NCBI RefSeq assembly: GCF_013522925.1
Contig: NZ_JAAMQU010000003.1
Span: 372,001 to 436,000, forward strand
Length of the DNA: 64,000 bases
Direction of reading: 5' to 3'
Source: Pseudomonas japonica
GTDB taxonomy: Bacteria > Pseudomonadota > Gammaproteobacteria > Pseudomonadales > Pseudomonadaceae
The notes under the pieces were generated by a model. It saw nothing but the letters and a program-made list of their open reading frames with translations. It searched no databases and had not been told where the DNA came from. Below, piece by piece: positions 16,392-24,239 of this stretch. Position numbers and translations under genes: made by a program. Positions within the stretch are counted from its first letter, which is position 1, and every line of letters begins with the position of its first letter.

Positions 16392-17279
16392 ATGCGACGA
16401 CTACCGTCCCTGGGTGCGTTGAAAACCTTCGAGTGCGCGGCGCGCCATGGTCATTTCGGCCATGCCGCGGCTGAGTTGTGCGTCACTGACAGCGCGGTCA
16501 GCCACCAGATCCGCCAGCTGGAGGAGCAACTTGGCGTAGCGCTGTTCCTGCGCGAAGGCCGCAACGTGCGGCCAACGCCGGCGGCAGGGCGGCTCATGCA
16601 ACGCTTGCAGCAGGCATTTGAAATGATCGGGGAAGCCTGTGACCAATTACGCGACCCCGCTTCATCTGCTGTATTGCGGCTGGCGGTCACCACGGAGTTG
16701 GCGCAAAAGTGGTTGGTAAGCCGGCTGGGCGATTTTTCCAGCCGGTACCCACACATCACTTTGCACCTCTATGAGCAAGCCATCGACGCCACGCTGCCGG
16801 GCGAGGACGTAGACATCGCAATCACCTATGGCGCCGGCCCGGCAGACAGCAGCGCCTACTTCGTTCGCCCGCTGCCGGCCTTGGAATTCTTCCCGGTGTG
16901 CAGCCCTGGGTTGTTCAACCTTGGCCGGCTCAAATCTCCTGCCGACCTGGCCGGGCACTGCCTGCTGCATGACGATCAGGATGGCAAGACCTGGACCGCC
17001 TGGCTTACCAGCCACGGCGGCGACCTGCGCCCGGCGCGCCAGCAGTATTTCGCCCATGCGGGGCTGAGCCTGGAAGCCGCCGCGCAAGGGCAGGGCGTGG
17101 CCATGGGCGACAACCTCACTGCCCAGGAAGACCTTCACAGCGGCCGGCTGGTGCGCCCCTTTGCCGCTTCGATCACAGCGCTGGGGCAATACGCGCTCGT
17201 GTGCGAGCGAGTACGGCTGGAGCGCCCGCCCGTGGCGCATCTGGTCGCCTGGTTTGCCGAGCAGTTGGGCGACCCCTGA
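16392..17279 (+). CDS. LysR family transcriptional regulator (GcvA-like)
   Basis: 295 residues. The N-terminal winged helix-turn-helix RRLPSLGALKTFECAARHG through LCVTDSAVSHQIRQLEEQLG is typical of the GcvA/AmpR branch, followed by a PBP type 2 effector domain. The start at 16392 places the usual LPSLxALxxFE motif at the N-terminus. It lies 92 bp upstream of agmatine deiminase on the same strand and is a candidate regulator of the polyamine genes; the divergent cytochrome gene is the other possible target. Confidence 0.85.
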   Translation: MRRLPSLGALKTFECAARHGHFGHAAAELCVTDSAVSHQIRQLEEQLGVALFLREGRNVRPTPAAGRLMQRLQQAFEMIGEACDQLRDPASSAVLRLAVTTELAQKWLVSRLGDFSSRYPHITLHLYEQAIDATLPGEDVDIAITYGAGPADSSAYFVRPLPALEFFPVCSPGLFNLGRLKSPADLAGHCLLHDDQDGKTWTAWLTSHGGDLRPARQQYFAHAGLSLEAAAQGQGVAMGDNLTAQEDLHSGRLVRPFAASITALGQYALVCERVRLERPPVAHLVAWFAEQLGDP

Positions 17280-17371
17280 GTTTTATTCAAGGGTTGGCCA
17301 GAAATGCTCGTTGGCGAGCGTAAGCGGTGATCCCGTAGGGTGCGTACGTCCCCTTACCACTCGAGGTTCAC

Positions 17372-18496
17372 ATGGCACGTTTGCTCGATACCCTTCCCAA
17401 AGCTGATGGTTTTCGCCTCCCCGGCGAGTTCGAGCCAAAGGCCGGCTGCTGGCTCGGGTGGCCGGAGCGCCCGGATGTATGGCGCAACGGCGGCAAGCCC
17501 GCGCAAAGGGTGTGGGTCGATATTGTAACGGCCATCGCCGCCAGCGAGCCGGTGACGGTCTGTGCCTCGGCGGCGCAGTTCGCCAATGCACGGCGCCAGC
17601 TTCCGGCGCAGGTCCGGGTGGTGGAGATGACCTGCAACGACACTTGGTTCCGCGACAGCGGCCCCTGCTTCGTGGTCAATGACCGCACCGGCGAAGTGCG
17701 TGGCGTGGACTTTGAATTCAACGCCTATGGCGGGCTGGACGGTGGGCTCTATTTCCCTTGGGACAAGGACGATCAGATCGCCAGCAAAATACTTGAGATC
17801 GAGGGCCTGGACCGCTACCGCGCGCCGCTGATCGCTGAGTTGGGCGGTATCCAGAGTGACGGTCAGGGCAGCATCCTGACGACCGAGCAGTGCCTGCTCA
17901 ACCGTAATCGCAACCAGCACCTGGGCAAGGACGAGGTCACTCGCAGGCTTACCGACTACCTGGGGGCCGAGCAGGTGATCTGGCTGCCACGGGGGTGCAA
18001 GTTCGACGAAACCGACGGCCACGTTGACGACCTGGCCTGCTTCGTCCGCCCCGGGGAAGTGGTGCTGCAATGGACCGACAACCGCAGCGACCCGCAGTGG
18101 GAAATCTATCAGCAAGCCTACGACATCCTGCGCACCACCCGTGACAGCCGCGGCAGGGAGCTCACCATCCATAAACTCATGCAGCCCCAGCCACTGGAGT
18201 GGACCGCCGAAGAAGCCGCAGGGCTCGATCAGCTCGATACCACCCATAGCCGCCAGGCCGGCACGGTAATCTGTGCCTCGTACATCAACTACTACGCCGG
18301 TAACAGTGCAATCGTGGTGCCGCTGTTCGGCGTACCCGAAGACCGTCTCGCCCTTGCCACCCTGGCCGAGCTATTCCCCCGGCACCGCATTGTGGGTATC
18401 GAAAATTCCCGCGAGATCCTGCTCGGCGGCGGCAACGTAGCCTGTATCACCATGCCGCAATACGCAGCCTCTCGGCGCCAGGAGGGCGGGGCATGA
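17372..18496 (+). CDS. aguA: Agmatine deiminase family enzyme
   Basis: 374 residues, close to the 368-370 of known AguA. It would convert agmatine to N-carbamoylputrescine and ammonia in the cytoplasm. Family motifs seen: NDTWFRDSGPCFVVND near residue 87, GHVDDLACFVRPG near residue 215 (catalytic His-Val-Asp), and GGGNVACITMPQ at the C-terminus with Cys358 as the nucleophile. Two normally conserved blocks are altered: GGGNIHCIT reads GGGNVACIT, and EGGSIHVDGEG reads ELGGIQSDGQG. It may be a paralogue with shifted specificity. Its stop overlaps the downstream polyamine-binding protein by 4 nt. Confidence 0.8.
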   Translation: MARLLDTLPKADGFRLPGEFEPKAGCWLGWPERPDVWRNGGKPAQRVWVDIVTAIAASEPVTVCASAAQFANARRQLPAQVRVVEMTCNDTWFRDSGPCFVVNDRTGEVRGVDFEFNAYGGLDGGLYFPWDKDDQIASKILEIEGLDRYRAPLIAELGGIQSDGQGSILTTEQCLLNRNRNQHLGKDEVTRRLTDYLGAEQVIWLPRGCKFDETDGHVDDLACFVRPGEVVLQWTDNRSDPQWEIYQQAYDILRTTRDSRGRELTIHKLMQPQPLEWTAEEAAGLDQLDTTHSRQAGTVICASYINYYAGNSAIVVPLFGVPEDRLALATLAELFPRHRIVGIENSREILLGGGNVACITMPQYAASRRQEGGA

Positions 18497-19590
18497 AGCT
18501 ACGCGACCTTGCCGTAGGCCTGGCCGGGTGCCTGGTATCGGCCACAAGTCTGGCGGCCGACAGCTCGCCCGCCACGGTCAACCTGTACATCTGGGGCGAA
18601 TACCTTGCGCCCGATACCTTGGCCAATTTCGAGCGCAGCACCGGCATCAAGGTGGTCGCTGACCACTTCGACAACCTGGAAATCGTCGAGACCAAGTTGC
18701 TCACTGGCCGCAGCGGGTACGACCTGGTGCTAACGGCCGGGCAGCATCTGTCCAGGGCGATCACCGCCAAGGCCATCCAGCCGCTGAACAAGGCACAGTT
18801 GCCACACTTCGACGGTATCGGCCCGTGGTTCCGCCAGCAGATGGCAGTATTCGACCCCGGCAACCGTTACGCCGGCATCTACGGCTGGGGCACCACGGGT
18901 TTTGGCTATCAGCAGCAGGCCATCGCGAGCCGGCTACCCAACGCCCCCACGGATAGCTGGGCCATGTTGTTCGATCCGGCGGTGGTGTCGCGCTTCGCCG
19001 ATTGCGGGGTAAGCCTGCTCAACGACCCGAACGAGGTGTTCGCGGCGGTGATGCGCTACCTCGGCCTGGACATCAACAACCAGCGCCTGGGCGACCTCAA
19101 GCTGGCTGAACAGCAACTGGCGAAGATCCGCCCCTACGTGCGCTACTTCGACAACGACCTCAACCTCAGCGACATGGCCAATGGCAACACCTGCCTGGCC
19201 ATGTCGTGGAACGGCAATATCGGCATGGCAGCCGGCCAGGCGCAGGCGGCTGGCAAGCCTTTCAGCCTGGCCTACACAATACCCAAGGAGGGCACGCTGA
19301 TCTGGTTCGACGCCATGGTCATCCCGGCAGACGCACCGCACCCCGCAGCGGCACATGCCCTGCTGGACTACCTCATGACGCCCGACGTCATCGCCCCCAT
19401 CACCAACACTATTCATTACGCCAATGCCATTACCGCCGCCGATACGCTAGTAGACCCTGCCATCCGGAACGACCCGGCCACGTACCCGCCGGAGGCAGCA
19501 CGCGCTACGCTGTACGCAAAGAACGACAACAGCAAGGCCTTCAACCAGGCATTGACTCGAGCGTTCACTCGCTTGAAGGCGGGGCTGTAA
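18493..19590 (+). CDS. PotF/SpuD-like polyamine-binding periplasmic protein
   Basis: 365 residues. A signal peptide (MKLRDLAVGLAGCLVSATSL, ending LAA) precedes the PotF-type start VNLYIWGEYLAPDTLANFE. GYDLVLTAGQHL and AMSWNGNIGMA correspond to family ligand-pocket segments. It binds putrescine, spermidine or agmatine in the periplasm. It is coupled to the agmatine deiminase (ATGA overlap), which points to agmatine or a related guanidino amine. No permease or ATPase genes follow, so it must serve a transporter encoded elsewhere or act as a sensor. Confidence 0.85.
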   Translation: MKLRDLAVGLAGCLVSATSLAADSSPATVNLYIWGEYLAPDTLANFERSTGIKVVADHFDNLEIVETKLLTGRSGYDLVLTAGQHLSRAITAKAIQPLNKAQLPHFDGIGPWFRQQMAVFDPGNRYAGIYGWGTTGFGYQQQAIASRLPNAPTDSWAMLFDPAVVSRFADCGVSLLNDPNEVFAAVMRYLGLDINNQRLGDLKLAEQQLAKIRPYVRYFDNDLNLSDMANGNTCLAMSWNGNIGMAAGQAQAAGKPFSLAYTIPKEGTLIWFDAMVIPADAPHPAAAHALLDYLMTPDVIAPITNTIHYANAITAADTLVDPAIRNDPATYPPEAARATLYAKNDNSKAFNQALTRAFTRLKAGL

Positions 19591-19653
19591 CACGCTGAAC
19601 CCCACTCTCTGGCCAGGGGTCTACCTCCGGAAGCCACAGCGTGGAACGACTGG

Positions 19654-20712
19654 ATGGAACGCAACGAATGGATCGACCTGCTGCAAAAGCTGCTGATGGC
19701 CCGCGGCCCAGGCGGGCAGGAAGAAGACGTACGCGAGCTGTGTGATAAAGCCTTGAAAGGTTGCTGTGACGAGTTGCACGTAGACGCGGCGGGGAACCTG
19801 GTTGGCTTGATCAAGGCAGCGACGCCGGCCCTTGCCAGTGATGCGCTCAAGATCATGGCGCACCTGGATGAGATCGCCATGGTGGTCAAACTGGTCGACC
19901 CGGACGGCACCCTGCAGGTTGCCGCCTTGGGCGGCGCCAAGCCCATCAGTTTCGGTGCCTGCCCGGTGGATATTCTCGGCGACGACAATGTAATGCCTGG
20001 GGTGCTGTCGTTCGGCTCCATGCACAGCAGCGGCGCCACCGCCCAAGGGCGGGACGTACTGGCAGGCAATGTGAGCTGGGATGACGTGCATGTGGTTACA
20101 CGGCAAAGCCGTGAAACACTGATGGCAAAGGGGGTACGCCCTGGCACGCGTGTTGTATTGAGCCAACACTGGCGCCAGATGTTCAGAGTAAACGATGGGC
20201 TGGCTGCCCATTTCATGGACGACCGGGCGCCCTTGGTTGCGTTGATACTGGCTGCTCACGGGGTGGCCCGACGGCGCGAGGCGCTAGCACGGGATGTGTG
20301 GTTCGTGTGCACCACCCTTGAAGAAGAGTCCAACGCCGGAGCCATGTACGCCGCCTCCCGCTTGCCCGGCGACACGGTATTAGCCGTTGAGGTAGGGCCA
20401 GTGCTGGAGGAATACGGCACGGTATTGTCGGCCAATCCCATCGTTAATACCGGCGACCAGAAAGGCTATTACACCCGTGCGGTAGTGAGTGGCCTGATCG
20501 AGGCGGCCAAGCGCGCCGGCACCGAGGCGCAGGTCGCGCTGTTGGTGGAGTTCGCCTCGGATGCCAGCGCAGTCATGAGCGCGGGCATCTGCCCCAAGGC
20601 CGGCTGCATTGCCATCCCTACAGAGAATACGCACGGCTACGAACTGGTTCTTGAAACGGGCATTGAAGCCTGCGCAGCCACTTTGGTCGAATTCGCGTTG
20701 GCGCGCCCCTGA
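19654..20712 (+). CDS. M42 family metallo-aminopeptidase (FrvX-like)
   Basis: 352 residues. AHLDEIAMVV (metal ligand His-x-Asp) near residue 69, TTLEEESNAGAM near residue 220 (catalytic Glu pair, usually EEVG) and a C-terminal IPTENTHGYELV (metal ligand His) fit the M42 glutamyl-aminopeptidase/cellulase-M family. The active enzymes form dodecamers with a di-metal centre. The EES variant in place of the usual EEVG is a mild deviation. It follows the polyamine-binding protein by 63 bp, co-directional; a link to amine metabolism is possible but unproven. Confidence 0.75.
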   Translation: MERNEWIDLLQKLLMARGPGGQEEDVRELCDKALKGCCDELHVDAAGNLVGLIKAATPALASDALKIMAHLDEIAMVVKLVDPDGTLQVAALGGAKPISFGACPVDILGDDNVMPGVLSFGSMHSSGATAQGRDVLAGNVSWDDVHVVTRQSRETLMAKGVRPGTRVVLSQHWRQMFRVNDGLAAHFMDDRAPLVALILAAHGVARRREALARDVWFVCTTLEEESNAGAMYAASRLPGDTVLAVEVGPVLEEYGTVLSANPIVNTGDQKGYYTRAVVSGLIEAAKRAGTEAQVALLVEFASDASAVMSAGICPKAGCIAIPTENTHGYELVLETGIEACAATLVEFALARP

Positions 20713-20733
20713 AATCACGATGAGGTGACAAAC

Positions 20734-21567
20734 ATGAACCAGTATCTCCAGCAGCCTTTGCGCACCGCTCAACGCGCCCTGGTACTTGCAACCCTGACCG
20801 CTGCGGCCGGCTGCGGCGGGCACTCCACTTCTTCGGACGTCACCGCGCCCGGGGCCGAAAGGAAGGCTGACACCGTCGCCCTGGACGCCGGCGCTGCCTT
20901 GCTGCAGAGCCGCCCGCCGATCGACGCACTGAATGCCTACCTCGATGGCTTCCACTTCTATAACGGCCACCCTGGCACCCAAATGGAAGCCCACCACTAC
21001 TGTTCGATCCTCAACGAAGAGGTGATCCAGTGCGTGATCTACGACGGCAACGTGAAGGACGCCAAGTTGATGGGGGTGGAGTACATCATCAGCGCGCAGT
21101 TGTATGCGACCCTTCCGGCTGCAGAGAAGCCGCTCTGGCACAGCCATGTGCATGAGGTGAAATCCGGGCAGCTGGTTGCGCCCGGCATACCGGAGCCTGC
21201 CGAGCACGCCTTGATGGAAAAACTGGTCAATACCTATGGAAAAACCTGGCACACGTGGCACACCGACCTGGACAAGAAGCTTCCCCTGGGCGTGCCGCAA
21301 CTGATGATGGGCTTTAACGCCGATGGCCAGATCGACCCGGCACTGGTCAGCCAGCGGGATCAGCGGCTGGGGATCAGCAGCGCTGAAGAGAAGGTGAACC
21401 GCGCGGATATCCCCGCACCTGTGGTCAATCCAGGTGCCGATGCCTGGCAGAAGGGCAAGGTGATCCAGCTTGATGACCCTACCGGCCAGCAACACGGTGC
21501 AATGCAAGGCGCGAAGCAGAAAGCACCCGCCGCGCCTGCCGAGAATGCGCATTCCGCCAAGCCTTGA
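20734..21567 (+). CDS. DUF1264 (OBAP-like) probable lipoprotein
   Basis: 277 residues. An N-terminal signal with a lipobox-like TAAAGC (Cys near residue 25) suggests an exported lipoprotein. The core, DGFHFYNGHPGTQMEAHHYC through GVEYIISAQLYATLP and LWHSHVHEVKSGQL, is the His-rich DUF1264 domain shared with plant oil-body-associated proteins; its biochemical role is unknown. The start at 20734 follows GATGAGGTGAC. The C-terminus is Ala/Gln/Lys rich and probably disordered. Confidence 0.7.
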   Translation: MNQYLQQPLRTAQRALVLATLTAAAGCGGHSTSSDVTAPGAERKADTVALDAGAALLQSRPPIDALNAYLDGFHFYNGHPGTQMEAHHYCSILNEEVIQCVIYDGNVKDAKLMGVEYIISAQLYATLPAAEKPLWHSHVHEVKSGQLVAPGIPEPAEHALMEKLVNTYGKTWHTWHTDLDKKLPLGVPQLMMGFNADGQIDPALVSQRDQRLGISSAEEKVNRADIPAPVVNPGADAWQKGKVIQLDDPTGQQHGAMQGAKQKAPAAPAENAHSAKP

Positions 21568-21705
21568 GGGTGCCTTTCGGCGGGCGGTGCCGTGGTCCAG
21601 GAATATGGCGCTTTGCCACGGCCTGTGTTCAGGGTACATTTCGCCCAATGCCATGGTTTTTGCGCCTTTGTTGTCGTGGCCCTATAAGCACCAAAAGGGG
21701 GTGAC

Positions 21706-21981
21706 ATGTGCGACCACGACAACGACGCCGCGGCCGAGCAGGCGGTGAATGCGTTTTTCGACGAACTGGCAGCGGTACAAATGCCGCATGGCATCGCCTG
21801 GGGCCATCAGACCCAAGTCAGCGAGTTCCGCGCGAAGGCCGGAACCTCAGGGGCGGCATACCCCACCGAAGAGTTGCTGGGCTACCTGAGCGGGCTGGCG
21901 GTTACCGGCGTATTGAGCGCTGACCAGGTGAGCCGCTTCACCGACTGCATCCGCGCGTTTACTCAGCGAGGCTGGCTTTAG
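21706..21981 (+). CDS. Small hypothetical protein
   Basis: 91 residues, acidic at the N-terminus (MCDHDNDAAAEQAVNAFFDE), no membrane segment. I do not recognise the family. The start is supported by a strong AGGGGGTGAC ribosome site 4 nt before ATG and by normal codon bias. It stands alone between the DUF1264 gene and the MATE gene with flanking gaps of 138 and 151 bp. Confidence 0.6.
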   Translation: MCDHDNDAAAEQAVNAFFDELAAVQMPHGIAWGHQTQVSEFRAKAGTSGAAYPTEELLGYLSGLAVTGVLSADQVSRFTDCIRAFTQRGWL

Positions 21982-22060
21982 ACGCTGGGTAGAGGCCTCG
22001 GCGCTTGCGAAGGGGGGTTTCGCGGGCGCTTTCCGTCGGTCGAGGGGGGAGGTTGGTTGC

Positions 22061-22078
22061 GCGGCGCAGGCGCGCCGC
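22061..22078. repeat. GC-rich hairpin upstream of the MATE gene
   Basis: GCGGCGC-aggc-GCGCCGC, 7-bp perfect arms, 54 bp before the ATG at 22133. There is no T-run, so it is not a typical intrinsic terminator; it may be a TetR-type operator or a leader hairpin. Confidence 0.3.
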
Positions 22079-22132
22079 TTACCCTGCCGGCCCCAATCGC
22101 CGATTCCGAACATTCCCCTTGAACACCTTCCG

Positions 22133-23500
22133 ATGAGCAGTACCGCTCATTTCATCGACGGGTCTATTTCCCGACATATCCTGCGGATGTCCAGCACCAC
22201 AGCGGCAAGCCTGTTGGCGGTGTTCGCGGTCGATATTCTCACGCTTGTCTACGTGGCGATGCTTCACGACACCACACTGCTGGCGGCAGTGGGCATTGCA
22301 AAGACGCTAGTGTTCATCAACAGCGGATTGCTCTCAGGCCTGATACTGGCGGCCGGGGCATTGCTATCGGCGCGTATGGGGCGCGGCGCGGTAAGCGGTC
22401 GTGGCCGGCTGGTAACGAACATGCTGGTACTGGCAACCACCCTGTCGACGGCGGTGGCCCTGCTCGAGCTGGCTATCGCCTGGCCGATTGCCGCGTGGTT
22501 TGGTGCCGATAGCGCCCCCTGGGTCGCGGGAAGGGTGTTCATTGCCATCACCGTTCCGGCAAGCGTGCTTCATTGCACGATGCAGCTGTGCGCCCAGCTG
22601 CTCCGTGCCGAAGGCCATAGCAGGCTCGGCCTATGGGTGGTTCTATCGGGGGCCGCCACGCTGGCCGTGGCGGACCCGCTGTTGATCTTCGCCTGCGGGC
22701 TGGGGCTCAAAGGTGCCGCAATCGCTTACGCCCTCGCCGCGTTGGTAGCGTTGACGGTGGGCCTCAATGCCGTGGGCCGACGTATCGGTCTTTCCCGCAA
22801 GCTAAGGCCAAAACTGTTCAAGCTACACGCGCGCCAGCTGTTCAGCGTCGCGCTGCCCGCCATGCTGGGCAACCTGGCGATGCCCTTCGCGGTCACCTAC
22901 CTGCTGCTGACACTGGCTAGCTTCGGCGCTCCAGCTTTGGCGGCGATGGCGGTGATCGATCGGCTGCTTCAATTCTGTTATTGCCTGTACTTCGCCTTGC
23001 CCAATGCGCTCGCTCCCGTGCTCGCGCAAAACCTGGCAGCGGCCCGGGACACACGAGCCAGAGCGGCCATTGGCTTTACACGGCGGCTGGTGATCCTCTA
23101 TGGTTTGGCGGTTTGGGCCATGCTGGAGCTGGCCGCCGCGCCGCTGGCCAGTGTGTTCGGGCTGCCGCCGGAGGCGTTGCCCCTGTTCAATGCGTTCTGC
23201 CATTTCGGGGCGGGGCTGTGGGTGGCCTTCGGGCTGGATTTCATCGCCCTTGCCATGTTCATTACCATGGGCCGTGCGTGGTGGGTCGCCGCCTTCGCCT
23301 GGCTGCGCGGCACCCTCGGCACGCTGCCGTTCGTGTATGTGGGCAGCCGCGTGAACGATGGCAGCGGGGCGTTGCTGGGGATGTGGGTCGGCAATGCAAT
23401 GGTTGCGGCGTTGAGCGTTGCGAGCGCGGCGGCAATGGCCAAGACATTCTTTGCCCGCCGCGCTGCCGCAGTATCGACCGTCAGTAGTATTCAACGTTAG
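22133..23500 (+). CDS. MATE family efflux transporter
   Basis: 455 residues with about twelve hydrophobic helices, matching MatE multidrug/toxin or metabolite exporters. The N-terminus SSTAHFIDGSISRHILRMSS leads straight into the first helix, and the repeat-related segment KLHARQLFSVALPAMLGNLAM opens the second half. It would expel cationic drugs or metabolites using Na+ or H+ gradients. No clear ribosome site precedes the ATG. It is followed 7 bp later by a TetR-type regulator on the same strand, a common exporter/repressor arrangement. Confidence 0.8.
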   Translation: MSSTAHFIDGSISRHILRMSSTTAASLLAVFAVDILTLVYVAMLHDTTLLAAVGIAKTLVFINSGLLSGLILAAGALLSARMGRGAVSGRGRLVTNMLVLATTLSTAVALLELAIAWPIAAWFGADSAPWVAGRVFIAITVPASVLHCTMQLCAQLLRAEGHSRLGLWVVLSGAATLAVADPLLIFACGLGLKGAAIAYALAALVALTVGLNAVGRRIGLSRKLRPKLFKLHARQLFSVALPAMLGNLAMPFAVTYLLLTLASFGAPALAAMAVIDRLLQFCYCLYFALPNALAPVLAQNLAAARDTRARAAIGFTRRLVILYGLAVWAMLELAAAPLASVFGLPPEALPLFNAFCHFGAGLWVAFGLDFIALAMFITMGRAWWVAAFAWLRGTLGTLPFVYVGSRVNDGSGALLGMWVGNAMVAALSVASAAAMAKTFFARRAAAVSTVSSIQR

Positions 23501-23507
23501 GGGACAT

Positions 23508-24152
23508 ATGGTTACCAGGGACACTCAAGGCTCGCCCGACGAAAAAGCCGCCCCCAAGCGCCGACGGGCACCGAAGGGTGAAATGCGCCGGGCCGCCCTG
23601 CTGGACGCGGCGACCCAGGTATTTGCGCGCGATGGCTACCTGGCTGCGTCCATGCGCGACGTGGCCGATATCGCTGGCATTACCACCGTTGGCTTGCTCC
23701 ATCACTTTCCGAACAAGGTCGCGTTGCTGCGTGCACTGCTGGACCGCCGCGACCAGCGGGTGATCGAACGCTTCAGCGATTTGCTCGACGCCCCCACGCT
23801 AGATGGCTTCTTGGCATTTCTGCGATTGAGCATGGCCTTCAGCGTGGAAAGCCGGGAAGAATGCCAGGCCGCGGTGATGATCAACACCGAAAGCCTCTCG
23901 GATACACATCCGGCATGGCCCTGGTACAAGGAAAAATTCAAGGTCACCCACACCCATGCACAAGCGCACCTGGCTTCGCTGATGGAAAGCGGTGAAATCC
24001 GCCCCGGCGTGGACGTCAAGCTACTGGCCCAGGAGATCTTTTCAGTGATGGATGGCCTGCAGATTCAATGGCTGCGGGGCCCAAAAGACGTGAAGGTAAT
24101 GGACGTGTTCGACCATTACCTTCAGCGGTTGGAGCGGGATTTAAAAGGCTAG
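23508..24152 (+). CDS. TetR family transcriptional regulator
   Basis: 214 residues. After a basic tail (KRRRAPKGEMRRAALLDAA) the helix-turn-helix TQVFARDGYLAASMRDVADIAGITTVGLLHHF is clear, and the C-terminal domain fits TetR_C ligand-binding folds. The ATG at 23508 follows a TTAGGGGAC ribosome site and lies 7 bp after the MATE stop, so the repressor is probably co-transcribed with, and controls, the exporter. It is convergent with the GH3 gene. Confidence 0.85.
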   Translation: MVTRDTQGSPDEKAAPKRRRAPKGEMRRAALLDAATQVFARDGYLAASMRDVADIAGITTVGLLHHFPNKVALLRALLDRRDQRVIERFSDLLDAPTLDGFLAFLRLSMAFSVESREECQAAVMINTESLSDTHPAWPWYKEKFKVTHTHAQAHLASLMESGEIRPGVDVKLLAQEIFSVMDGLQIQWLRGPKDVKVMDVFDHYLQRLERDLKG

Positions 24153-24160
24153 GCCATTCC

Positions 24161-24204
24161 CAGGCTAGCGCCTGGTCCCACAGGTAGGGGCAGGCAGAGC
24201 CTGC
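24161..24204. repeat. Two adjacent hairpins between convergent genes (REP-like or bidirectional terminator)
   Basis: CAGGC-tagc-GCCTG (24161-24174) and GCAGGC-aga-GCCTGC (24190-24204) share the CAGGC/GCCTG arms and lie in the 87-bp gap between the TetR and GH3 stops. Such paired imperfectly repeated palindromes are typical of Pseudomonas REP clusters in convergent spacers. There is no T-run. Confidence 0.4.
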
Positions 24205-24239
24205 GAACAGGGTTGATCATTCAATTCCCGCGTTGCCCG

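Noticed and set aside
21582..21640. Hairpin GCCGTGG ... CCACGGC after the DUF1264 gene as terminator
   Set aside because: The loop is long (about 20 nt) and there is no T-run.
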